A stretch of 64,000 nucleotides of DNA from Liriodendron chinense. Its lineage: Eukaryota > Streptophyta > Magnoliopsida > Magnoliales > Magnoliaceae. Made by a program: the position numbers and the translations under genes. This document shows, one piece after another, positions 30,172-40,610 of the stretch. The first letter of the stretch is position 1, and every line of letters starts with the position of its first letter. The notes under the pieces were generated by a model, which searched no databases, had not been told where the DNA came from, and saw only the letters and a list, made by a program, of their open reading frames with translations. The stretch is taken from contig PVNU02000927.1 in NCBI GenBank assembly GCA_003013855.2, forward strand, positions 124,001-188,000, written 5' to 3'.

Positions 30172-30826
30172 TGCTGTGAGAAGAATACGAGCTGACCTGG
30201 GGATAGATCTGGATCAGCCCGCTCAGCTCGAATCCGACCTGAGGATAGACAGAATGACCCAAAAACAGGTCGTCAAGTCTGACCGACCTGGCCTAGAGAG
30301 AAGAGGCGATCCCTATGAACGACCTCATAAGGCGGACCTTTTTGCATTGTAACGAGCTGGTTCTGTTACCGCAATTCTCTCAAGTTCGCACGTAATAAGA
30401 GGAAAAGAATCCAGGAAATCTCTAACCAACTCGTCAAAGATCTCCGAAGATCACGAGACAACCCAGGAAATCTCAGATCAAGAAATCTCAGGATCCGAGA
30501 TTTCCTCTACGAGCATCACAGTTGCAGAAAGGGAACGTAATCCCACGACCTAAGTCTATAAATTGATGCGTTCTCTTCATTATCAAGGTACGACACAAAA
30601 ACTGATCAAAAGAGGGATTTAATCTTTTAAGATCCAACTAACTTAGGCATCGGAGGGCTAACGGCTGGACCCTAGCCACCCCCCTTTAGCTTTCCTTTGT
30701 GTTTTACAGGATCCAGGAAGACTTTGGTTGAGATCTAGGCTTCTTTCAGGAAGGAGATCGATGTCATCTGACCGACAAGATTAAAGGATCCTCATCTCAT
30801 CTATTGACTAATTTTCAGCATCAACA
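30172..30826 (+). repeat. Tat 3' LTR
   Basis: TGCTGTGAGAAG ... CATCAACA with a TATA box at about 30557. Single copy of the head that is doubled in the 5' LTR. Confidence 0.93.
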
Positions 30827-31094
30827 CCCTTCATCCATGTACATGTGATCTTATGAACAGGTTGGATGACAAATAAACATCACTGTGGGGCCTGGGAAGG
30901 TTTCAACGGTGGAAATCATTATTCCCACTGTTTCCAGTGGCATGGTCCACTTGAGATTTTGATACGCTTAAATTTTGGGCTCATTTTTAAAAATATATGG
31001 ACGGAATAAATAAAGCACATACATACTATGTGGGCCCTACTGAGTTTACTCCGCACGAAAAGAACGTGCGGGCAATCCGATTTTCCCGAGTCGG
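30827..31094. mobile_element. MITE, right half
   Basis: Begins with the second CCCTT duplication and continues the interior (CATCCATGTACATGTGATC, CTTATGAACAGGTTGG) exactly where the left half stops. It ends in the inverted mate of the left terminus (GTGGGCCCTACTGAGTTTAC ... CAATCCG). Confidence 0.65.
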
Positions 31095-31869
31095 TGCGTG
31101 GATCAAGTCAGTAACTCCGCACGCAATCCGATTTTCCCGAGTCGGAGATTGGATCAAGACAGCACACTGACATGTACTCCACGAACGTCGCTGCCCTGCC
31201 CTGCATTTACAGCGGGCTGGAAGGAATTACTAGTGGCCATAAGGACTCCATCTCTCTACATCTGCCCTTGCCCCTCACCTCGAAAACTATACACGTGGCA
31301 CGTGGGAGGTCGATGTTGACCGTTCATCCGGTGGCCCCCCTCACACAGGATATCAAATGAATGGTTGAGAGTAGAATAGCTGAGGAGTCCAAATTCAAAG
31401 GGCAAAGTCACTTTTTTCATTTTCTAGACGTCTCTTTGATGGCCACAGATGGGATGGAAAAGATTATCTAATTGTTTTTTTTTTTTAATATATAAACCAA
31501 CCATATTTTTGCCAAGTATATGGATGGACCGGATTAGTGCATTGGCTTAACACTTCTATCTACTATAGGAAGATGCTTCTACCCATAATCCTTTCACATG
31601 GCTCTACCGTACCAACCGCGTGGTAGCATTTACAACATGGACAGGCATACATCCTCTACGAAACCCTGCTGCTGCCGACCTGATCGTGTCAGCCTGACCG
31701 TGTTAGCACACAGCAGCACTGACACCTGCTGGTTGATGTGGACCAACCAGAGAGCCACAATTGCAGAAGATCCGGATGCGTACAATACCGTTTTCTATAT
31801 GGAAAATCCACTCCGTCCATTTAGGTGAGAACCACTATTTGGATAGTACATGCATGAGATAACGTTTAT
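31095..31869. other. Unassigned intergenic sequence
   Basis: Non-coding. Contains a second copy of the ACTCCGCACG / CAATCCGATTTTCCCGAG words of the MITE end (about 31111-31145) and a block near 31350-31385 (GAATGGTTGAGAGTAGAATA) resembling 21660-21680 upstream of HPT. This suggests an old duplication of the gene's flank. Confidence 0.4.
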
Positions 31870-32416
31870 GGCGTGTTTGATTCGATGAAGTCTAGGTAAA
31901 TACAGGCAAAAGAGTAATTATCACTCGTTTCCTGTGTTTGAAAATTCATCCCATTTCTAGCCTTGAAAATTGGTCCAAAATGGTAGTTGAAATTTGTGAG
32001 CCCCACCGTGACGTATATGATATATCCATTTTATTCAAAAGTTTTGCCACAACTTTTTTAAGCTTTAGCTGAAAAAATGAGGCTGGTCCAATACTCAACT
32101 GGTCCACACCAAACAAAAGAGCAGTTCCAAGAAGATTTTAACGATGCATGTTTATTTTCATTTTTCATTCCGTGTGGTCGAATTGAGCTTTGGATATACC
32201 TTACCTTTTAGGTCATATCATAAATTTAAGTGATATAATGAATGGACGGTGTGGATTGGTCACATAACATACGATGGGACTCACAAATATAACCCGTTGG
32301 CATTCTCAGTTTTAACAATAAAAGGGATGATCAAATCAAAGTGTTTGGAATGATGTGGTAAATCCTTGAAGAAATAATAATTACACATTTACTTATATTT
32401 TTCGGGACTTCACCCT
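31870..32416. mobile_element. PIF/Harbinger-like MITE copy 1 (right end lost)
   Basis: Starts GGCGTGTTTGATT and shares nearly its whole length with the next copy (TACAGGCAAAAGAG.AATTATCACT, GGTAGTTGAAATTT, CTGAAAAAATGAGGC). Its right inverted repeat is missing where copy 2 begins. Confidence 0.6.
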
Positions 32417-33020
32417 AGGGCGTGTTTGATTTCTTTGAAGTCCGGGTAAATGCAGGTAACTACAGGCAAAAGAGGAATTATCACTCTTTTACTGTGTTTG
32501 AAAAGCCATCCCATTTCTAACCTTGAAAACCGGTCCAAAATGGTAGTTGAAATTTATGTGCCCTACTGTGATATAGTTGAAATTTATGTGCCCTACTGTG
32601 ATGTATATGATATATCCATTTTATCCAAAAGTTTTATCATACCTTTTTCAAGCTTTAGCTGAAAAAATGAGGCAAGTCCAATACTCAAGTGGTCCACACC
32701 AAACAAAGAGCAATTTCAAGAAGATTTTAACGATATGTGTTTATTTTCTTTTTTCATTCCATGTGGTCCAATTGAGCTTTGTATATGTCTTATGTTTTAG
32801 GTCATATCATAAATTTAAGTGACATAATGAATGGTCGGTGTGGATTTGTGACATAACATACGGTGGGACCCACAAATATGACCCGTTGGTATTCTTGGTT
32901 TTAACAATAAAAGGAGCGGTCAAATCAGAGTGTTGGGAATGATGCGGTAAATCTTTGATGAAATAATAATTATATATTTACCCCTATTTAGCGGGGGCTT
33001 AAAAAAATCAAACACGCCCT
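32417..33020. mobile_element. PIF/Harbinger-like MITE copy 2 (complete)
   Basis: Perfect 16-bp inverted ends AGGGCGTGTTTGATTT (32417) and AAATCAAACACGCCCT (33005-33020), flanked by CTA/TTA-like sequence. An internal 32-bp tandem duplication (GTTGAAATTTATGTGCCCTA unit) lies near 32545-32610. Non-coding. Confidence 0.7.
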
Positions 33021-33770
33021 TAAAGAAATTGAGGGCCTCACCAGAAAATAAAAGTAAATAATAGAGAGAGAGCAACAGTTACCAACTAGACTTCTATTTA
33101 TTTATTTATTATTATTTTTTTCTATTTTATGAACATCGTACTTAGGTGACGTGAATCCTGACACTGCTTCTCACATGTTGAGTTACGCTGCACATTTGAG
33201 GAGAGTGCTCAACATCCAACTAACATAAAAACTGATTAAAGAATTAATTAAAATAAGCCCAAGCCCAAGCCCAAAGTGGGCCTAATAATCCTACATGTGG
33301 CATATTTATATATCAAAGCAAGCCTTCCCAACAGTGGGGTCCATGTTTAGATATCTGGAAGACCAAAGTTCTACTAATTTGTATTCATAACTTAGCAATT
33401 GGGTAGACATCTAACCAACGGTAGTAATGGAAAATATTCAATTGTCCAAATACAACAAACAAATGCTAAGTAATCAAAGTTTAGGATATTATAACCTATC
33501 TATAGTGGGTACTACAATTTAGGCAATTTAATTTCAGTTATTACATAACACGTGCACAAGTCCTGAGCACCTTCGTATCAACTATCACACTCGCCCACAG
33601 TATAAAATGTGCAGTCAATATTATCTGTGCTTGTGTCTGAGTTGTTAGCAGAGCTAGTAGGGTGTGTGAGTTATCTAGGGTTTCATCCCTGTAAATCTAA
33701 GTACCCAAAAAGAAAAAAAAAGAAATCTCTCTATACTCTATATATTGTCCCTAATTACAATCAAACCCCC
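33021..33770. other. Intergenic sequence, nothing recognised
   Basis: AT-rich, with short GA and TTA runs and a small AAGCCC repeat near 33258. No coding, RNA or mobile-element signature found. Confidence 0.5.
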
Positions 33771-33791
33771 GCGCGCGCGCACACACACACA

Positions 33792-33857
<66 letters not shown>
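33771..33857. repeat. (GC)n-(AC)n-(TA)n compound microsatellite
   Basis: Ten bases of GC, 14 of AC, then about 62 of TA. Confidence 0.95.
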
Positions 33858-33859
<2 letters not shown>

Positions 33860-34107
33860 CAACAAGTATTCATTTATTAATAATCTAGTTATAGTTATAC
33901 CTCAAGAAATATTATTTTCTTTTATATGCTTGGTCAAAATTTAACAAAGAAAATTTATTTGACTAAAATACTCTTTTTAATAAACCCTTATTCTAACCTC
34001 ACTTCCATTTGAAGCCTTAAAATCCAAGTTTGTACAGTTTGGCCTGTCTGAGTTTTAGATTAAGCTGATTTTTTTTTTTTTTTTTTTTTTTTCTGTTAAT
34101 CATGGTA

Positions 34108-34235
34108 GCTTTATGGGATAGGTATTGCGATGGGGTGTGTTATGAGTATTTCAACGAAACCTTGTTGTTTGGCTTTATGGGATAGGTATTGCGATGGGGT
34201 GTGTTATGAGTATTTCAACAAAACCTTGTTGTTTT
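34108..34235. repeat. 64-bp tandem duplication
   Basis: The unit starting GCTTTATGGGATAGGTATTG is present twice (34108 and 34172) with one or two differences, just after a poly-T run. Confidence 0.85.
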
Positions 34236-34435
34236 TTGTTTTTTTGTCATTTGTGCCTTTCTTTAGTCCCATATTGAATAGAATGGGAGGAAAAAGATGG
34301 TTTATGTACCTTCACCCAATATAGACTCTTTTGTAGTGTGCTATATCAAAGAAACTATCTCAAAGAAAGTGACTACGTAAGCGCCTCTACCCACATAACT
34401 TGAGCATGTGGGCCCCATGGAGTTTGGGCCATGTC

Positions 34436-34990
34436 ATGATACTGGGATATCCCTTTGGCCAACCTGGATCCTCTGTTGGAGCCGAGCAGAGAAACCTTGA
34501 TCAGTGCTTCTACCATTGTTAGCACTGCTGCATGTTATATTTAAGGTGGAAAGAAAGAGAAAACTTACTAAAAGATAGGCTTAAGACGCGTTACAATGTC
34601 ACTATCTTTAAGGTGATATCCGCACCCTATTAGTGATTAGATCAGTTTGCAAGAGGGTTATAGCAAATCCGCCTTTAGGATACAATAAGCATCTTCTCCT
34701 AAACCGGAGAAATGTCAGTTTTGGCTCACGAAATCGAAAACCGCACCTCGAACATACTTATGCAGCGTACACCCCTGATTTCTGACAATGTCAGCTTGAC
34801 CAATGAAAGAGGCAGCAACAGTGTTTCACTGCTCAACTCGAGTAGGATCTGGACTATGGGGGGTTTCACAGGCAATCTGCTTCCCTCAAAAAGGTTAGTG
34901 TGAAAAATAAAAATACCTCTAGATTTGGACGATTGTCTTTAAGTGGCAAAACCATGGAAAGGTAGACCTAGCAAAACGACAGAAGCTAGG
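34436..34990 (-). pseudogene. Decayed copy of the HPT 5' end (exon 1 and adjoining intron)
   Basis: 34436-34546 matches 21185-21285, and about 34785-34990 matches 21281-21488, in the same orientation. The exon 1 equivalent (about 34917-34988) has lost the ATG (CTAG instead of CATGG), has an in-frame TAA, and its donor has changed from GTACGT to GTATTT. A 235-bp foreign segment (34547-34782) interrupts the copy. No further HPT exons were found between 30.8 and 34.4 kb, so only the gene head was duplicated or survives. Confidence 0.7.
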
Positions 34991-34994
34991 ACGC

Positions 34995-35095
34995 TCGAGT
35001 TCGGGCACGGGCACAGGCTCGGTCTCGGTCTCGAACTCGGTCACAGTCTCGGTCTGGATCTCGGGCACGTGAACGGGCTCGGGCTCGGTGCAAGG
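34995..35095. repeat. Degenerate hexanucleotide repeat (CTCGGT)n
   Basis: About 100 bp of CTCGGT / CTCGGG / CACGGG-type units adjoining the exon 1 copy; GC-rich compared with its surroundings. Confidence 0.75.
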
Positions 35096-35199
35096 GCATG
35101 GGCATGTGAGGCAGTGTGGTTGTAGAGGCGCTAGTAGCGTACTTTGCACTTCTCATGTGCGCAGATGGGTTGCGACCTCGCGGACCGAAGCGAGACTGG

Positions 35200-36020
35200 T
35201 GCGAGTCACAGTGCGAGAGAGGCTAGGTAATGGGTCAGTTGGTTGAGTTCAGATCAGAGGAGGTACTGTGGGTAAGAGGTCTGACAGAGAGAGCTCTCTA
35301 CTTTTTACAGAAAATTGCAGGGCTATTTAGAGGGACTTATGTAACTGCTCCTGCAGTAATAGTCTAGATTATGTAGTAACAGCTGCATGTGGCTAGCCCA
35401 AAAATCAGAGAACGGCTAGCCACTGAGTCTAAACAGCCAACATGCATGTGTAACTCCCACATGCACAACGATCAGAAACTGCCAAAAAACTACTAGTTTC
35501 TCCCAACAGCCAGAAAACGGCTAGTGCAATAATGGCTCTGGACAAAAACTGTCAGCCACCCTTGCCTATATAAACTGGACATATCTGGTTCATTTCACAA
35601 CAACAATCAAACCATCTCAAGTCCACTACTAAACCATCACCTCCAGCCAAAGTCATCTAGCCTCACGGTGTGGTTCATACGAGCCTAACCACTAAGACCA
35701 GAGAAGTGTCTACTTATTGCAGAAGACAGCCAGACTCCTTTTTTCTCTCTCTTTTTCTTTTCAGCCAGAGATTGTGTAACTGAGTTCCATAGTGGTATCT
35801 TCATTTTTGCTTAATGCAGAACCACATAAGACTCATCGTATCTTAGAAGTAATCCACCTGCAACCTAACAGCAGACTCAAAGTATTTTGAGTAGGGGCGA
35901 ATTACGCTTTAAGGACAGCGTGTTTTTTCACGTGTTTCAGCCTGTCCTTTAAATTCGATTTTTTCAATTTTATTTATTTTATTTTTGGAGTTTAAATTTA
36001 TCAAGAATCTTAAAGCATAA
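35200..36020 (+). repeat. Probable 5' LTR and leader of a degenerate Copia element
   Basis: Precedes the Copia gag remnant. Contains GGCTAGCC palindromes at 35391 and 35414 and related words (GGCTAGTG), then a TATA box (TATATAAA, 35567-35574) and a leader. LTR borders and PBS could not be fixed; no second LTR was identified. Confidence 0.45.
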
Positions 36021-36027
36021 TTTCGAT

Positions 36028-38410
36028 ATGGAAATCGAAGGGGTATCATCAATCAAACTGATGAACCAGCATCTGATTTGTCTAGACCGGTTCGATGGAA
36101 CCAATTTCACCAGATGGTAGGATAAAATTAAGTTCCTGCTTACAGCGTTGAAGATATACTATATCTTAGACCCGAACACCTAAGCAGATCACTGCACGTG
36201 TCAAAAGAGAATAAGATAATTTGTTGTATTGAGGACACATCATGAACATGCTATCTGATCGTCTATATGACCAATACACCAGAACCGAAGCTGCCAAAGA
36301 AATTTGGACCGCTCTCAAGTTCAAATATAAAGTCGAAGAAGAAGGTATGAACAAATATCTCACAGCTAGCTGTTTCAACTACACTATGGTAGATAACAAA
36401 TTGCTATAAGCCCAAATCGGAGAACTACAGCTAATTGTTAGCAAAATCAGTGCCCTAAAGATTGATATCCCTAAATCTTTCCAAGTTGGGGCTATAATCA
36501 CAAAATTGTTTCCGAGTTGGACAGAATATAGAAAGAAACTGCTACATAAAATCGAGGACTATACACTGGAACAAATCCAGAAATATCTCAGAATAAAGGA
36601 AGAATCTCAAAACCGTGAAAAGAAAAATGGAAACGAAAATTCCTCGTCCAAGGTGCAAGCACTAGAAAGTACACAAAAGAAGAATCCTGAGAAGAACGGT
36701 TCCCTGAAACCCAATAAAGGAAATTCAAGAAACTAAAGAAGAAGAGCAGAAAGTTCAAGGGCCCTTACCATGTCTGCTGGAAAACCAGGCATTACGCTCG
36801 AGTATGCCAACTTCGAAAATCAAAGAATGAGGCAAGTGTAGTTGAAGAAGACATAGTAGCCATGATCACTGAGGTAGACATGATCTAGGGCAAAGTACCC
36901 GGTTGGTGGTATGATACAGCTTTCACAGTATATGTAAGCTATGACAGGTCAGCCTTTAAAACTTATGAGGACGTGACCAATGGTCAAGAGGTCTAAATGA
37001 GTAATGAAGTCCGATCGAAGGTTATAAGCAAAGGAACCGTGGAACTAGTCTTTACCTCTGGAAAGAAAGTGCTCTTAACTAATATACTCACGTCCTGGAC
37101 ATAAGACGAAACCTACTTTCCGAGGATCTTCTAGGAAAAATCGGAATACGGGTAGTATTTGAGTCAGGAAAACTGATTTTGTCAAAGAATAGGAACTTCA
37201 TTGGTAAGGAATATGCTTGCAATGGGATGATTAAGTTTTCTTTGAATGAAAGTAGCTCTTCTACGTATATGATTGAATCTGTAGCATTGTGGCATGGTAG
37301 ATTAGCACACATAGGTTATAGTACCTTAAAATTCATGTCTAAGAATGACTTAATCTCATACATAGAGAGTCAAAATGACAAATGTGAAGTGTGCACACGG
37401 TCCAAATTAACAAAGAAACATTTTCCTAGTGTTAAGAGATCATTTCAAATATTGGACCTAATACATAATAATATCTGTGAGTTAAATGACATTCTTACAC
37501 GTGGAGGAAGAAGATACTTTATAACCATTATCGATGATTGCTCCAGATATGTGTATATATACATTCTAAAGAATAAAGATAAAGCATTCAGCATGTTCAA
37601 GGTATATAAAGCAGATGTAGAAAATTAACTAAACAAGAAAATAAAAGTTCTTCACAGTGATAGAGGAGGAGAGTATTTTTCAACAGAATTCTCCAACTTC
37701 TGTGAAGAACATGGAATAATACACCAATGCACTGCATTATACACACCACAACAAAACGGTATAAATGAATGAAAGAATAAAACCTTAGTAGAGATGGTCA
37801 ACTCAATGTTAATATAAGCAAAGTTGCCACTAGGACAATGGGGTGAAGCACTACTAGCAGCGTGCCACATCCTAAATAGAGTTCTTTCTAAAAAGTTTAA
37901 GATTTCACCATATGAGGTATGGAAAGGTAGAAAAGTTAATCTAGAATATCTTAAAGTGTGAGGGTGTCTCGCATATTGTAGAAAGTCTGATCCAAAAGAA
38001 CTAAATTATGATCCAAAGCTATCAAGTGCGCCTTTATAGGATATACACAAAATAGCAAAGCCTATAGACTCCTAGACTTAGATTCTAACATCATTATAGA
38101 GTTCTTTAAAAACTCACTATCATTAGAGTTAAAGGATAATGAAATCCAAACTCCAAAGGGAAAACCCATGGTAGAAGGTCAATAAGAAGTTGAAGCTCCA
38201 ATCAAACCATATAGTAGTCAAAGGATAAGAGTAGAAAAAGGGACTTGATCCTGAACAAATAGACTCTCAACGTATCTCTTTACATCTCGTTGAAGGGGAT
38301 AAAGAGAATGTCATTAGAAAGATATCTATAGTTATGACTATAGAAGATGATCCGAAAACCTATATAGAAGTTGTAACTTCTAGAGATTCAGCTTTTTGGA
38401 AAGAAGCCAT
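36028..38410 (+). pseudogene. Degenerate Copia gag-pol
   Basis: Many stops and frameshifts. In order: gag start MEIEGVSSIKLMNQHL with DRFDGTNFTRW (36028); gag middle (PSWTEYRKKLLHKIEDYTL, 36506); a damaged zinc knuckle (VCWKTRHYARVC, about 36772); a protease-like block (GWWYDTAFTVYVSYDR, about 36900); GAG-pre-integrase (ALWHGRLAHIGYSTLK, 37179-37628); integrase core (FITIIDDCSRYVYIY; VLHSDRGGEYF; TPQQNG); and the region just before RT (TSRDSAFWKEAI). It stops dead at 38410, where the SIRE-like LTR begins, so RT and RNase H are missing. Confidence 0.85.
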
Positions 38411-40268
38411 TGTAAGTGTTAAGCACAAAATGTAAGTGCTAAGAACAGTATAGTTGTTATATTTTGTAGGCAATAGATTAATACATGAGGTTGTGTGATC
38501 AAGCCAAGTTCTTTAAGAAGACAATAATCAACTTCAAGATCAAGACTATCGACTCTACAACATGTTGCGGCAAAGCTTCGAAGATAAACCATATATGCCA
38601 AGGTAATATTGACCATAGGGATGACCCTAGGTTAGGAGATTTCATATGACTTTTAAGTAAATAACTCTAATCCCTTTGAAAAGTCATATTTCAGGAAATT
38701 CGGCTAGCCTAAACTTGTGTTCGGTCAGCCCAAAAATCTTTAGCCAGCCTGGGAACTTCGGTTAAGCTTCCAGCAAGAAAAATTGTAAATTTCTAGAGAT
38801 GTTCGGTCAACCTAACCCTGTGTTCGGCCAGCTGAATAGTATTCGATCAGCCGAAGAACCTTCGATCAAGTTTCCAGATGTAAAACTGTTTTATGAACCC
38901 GGAACTCACGTCAGCCCAACCTTGTGTTCGGTCAGCCCAAAAATCTTCAACCAGCCTGGGAACTTCGGTTAAGCTTCCAGCAAGAAAAATTGTAAATTTC
39001 TAGAGATGTTCGGTCAACCTAACCCTGTGTTCGGCCAGCTGAACAGTATTCGATCAGCTGAAGAACCTTCGATCAAGTTTCCAGATGTAAAACTGTTTTA
39101 TGAACCCGGAACTCACGTCAGCTCGACCCTATGTTCGATCAACCGAAGCCCACTCAGGCTAGCCAAACCGAAAATTGGGTCAGTAGAAGTTTGAACAAAA
39201 TCTTATCCCGCGAAATCTGATAGCCATTGGCATAAAACGGTTACACCTTAGGTCAGCCGAAGACCAACCTTTTTTGCTATAAATAGGGCTTTCTTTTCAC
39301 CATTTAATCATCAAGAAAAAGCACGAAAATACTCTCTCTGGTGAAAAAGCTCTCCATTATAGTCTAGCTATCTGTTCTTAATTCCTAGTTTATTTTATAG
39401 CTATCTCAGTTCTCTTTTCATTTTATCTAATTATGTAAAGAGAAGATCTTTCTCATACTAGAGATAAGAGAACTGAAATTGCAGTTTAGGGAAACTCTTT
39501 TAGAAATTCGTAGATCCATCTTGTTTGAGCTATATTGGTTTATCCTCTTCAAAGATTGAATCATTACACTATTGAAGCTTCATCTCTGCTAAACTCCATC
39601 ATCTTCTACAAGAAGAACGGTAATATCTTTCCATACTTTGGGTTTTGTTTGAGATAGCCTGTGAAAATCTCAAATTAGGTTGTTAATGATTAGCCTATGA
39701 AAATCACTTAAGGTTAGTGATTAGCCTTTGAAAATCACTTGAGGTTTTGTTGTGATAAGTCTGTGAAAATCACAATCTTTGCATTAGGTTTTAAAGGTGA
39801 ACCTGTGAAAACCTTTATATAGTGGAAAGCTAAAATTATAAGGAAAAGTAATTTTGGGAGTGGAGTAAGTGCATGCTATTTTTAGCACCGAACCACTATA
39901 ACTCTTTGTGTCATGGTGATTGCTATATTGTTTATCTTTTTATGTGCTTATTTGTTTGTGAAACCTTGAATTGTGAAATAAGGTTGTCCTACTTATATTT
40001 CTAAGTGATATAACGTTTTCCTACTTAGTTTACTAAGTGGAACGTTGTCTTACTTAAATTCTAAATGAAAGGTTCTCCTACGATTTAATATAAGGTTTTT
40101 ATATTGATCTTTATTTGCTTATTTTCTTTTAGATTGGTTAAATTTATTCATGCTAATATTGTGATTGATACTTTGATTTATTTTAAGATTGCAAGTGGCA
40201 GAATTGGATTAAGTGTCCTATTCACCCCCCACCCCTCTCTAGGACATTTATAGCTCCATCATTTTTCA
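38411..40268 (+). repeat. SIRE/Maximus-like Copia LTR (5' LTR)
   Basis: Starts TGTAAGTGTTAAGCAC and ends ATTTTTCA. It is homologous over its length to the inverted LTR at 60863-62555. U3 carries TTCGGYCAGCCGAA-type near-palindromes (38700-39260), including a nearly exact 208-bp tandem duplication (38714-38921, 38922-39129). TATA box TATAAATA at 39278-39285. A primer site and gag start follow, so it is a 5' LTR, inserted into the older Copia element. Confidence 0.85.
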
Positions 40269-40270
40269 AG

Positions 40271-40282
40271 TAGTATTAGAGC
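40271..40282 (+). other. Primer-binding site of the SIRE-like element
   Basis: TAGTATTAGAGC, two changes from the initiator-Met-tRNA complement TGGTATCAGAGC, 2 nt after the LTR. Confidence 0.7.
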
Positions 40283-40337
40283 GGGTTTCCTCTTTTGTGG
40301 ATTTTTCAATCTAAAGAGTTAGATCCGGAGCTGTAAG

Positions 40338-40515
40338 ATGTCTAAATTTGAAAGATTATTTGTTTCTAGGCCACCTCCTTTTGATGGTACTAACTATTCT
40401 TATTAGAAAGAAAGAATGAGGATATTTCTAAGATCCATGGATGAAAGTGTATGGCAAGCCACATTAATAAATTGGACTCCTCCAATAATTGAAGTAACAG
40501 GTAATGATGGAATCA
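40338..40515 (+). pseudogene. SIRE-like gag remnant
   Basis: MSKFERLFVSRPPPFDGTNY, then an in-frame TAG where Trp is usual, then KERMRIFLRSMDESVWQA. This is the N-terminal Copia gag signature (FDGxNYxxWKxRMxxFL). The reading ends abruptly at about 40515; the rest of the element is missing. Confidence 0.75.
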
Positions 40516-40610
40516 AATCTATGAGACTGGTAGCTTTAACCTTTGGACCATGTGGACGCTCGCCTCTCTAGGCTCCCGAATTCTCCCTTCCTTTCGGAAA
40601 AGAGGGGTAC

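Larger units (their letters stand above)
22032..30826 (+). mobile_element. Tat-lineage Ty3/gypsy LTR retrotransposon, full span
   Basis: 8.8-kb element with LTRs of 674 and 655 bp, TGTTG...CAACA ends and a perfect CCCTT target duplication (22027-22031, 30827-30831). Order: 5' LTR, PBS, gag-protease-RT-RNase H-second RNase H-integrase, then an antisense gene, PPT, 3' LTR. A gypsy RNase H followed by a second plant-type RNase H, plus an extra antisense gene before the 3' LTR, is known for the Tat lineage (Retand/Grande/Ogre relatives). By hand count the LTRs differ at about 22 of 640 aligned bases plus two indels, about 3.4%. That suggests an insertion of the order of 1-2 million years ago if a grass-like rate applies. 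Coding is broken throughout. Confidence 0.93.

Noticed and set aside
22032..30826. Integrated plant pararetrovirus
   Set aside because: There are LTRs, a target duplication, an integrase and the gag-protease-RT-RNase H-integrase order of Ty3/gypsy. No movement or coat protein of a caulimovirus was seen.
31095..31869. Second HPT-like promoter or exon
   Set aside because: Only short words match the HPT flank; no start codon, exon or splice site equivalent was found.
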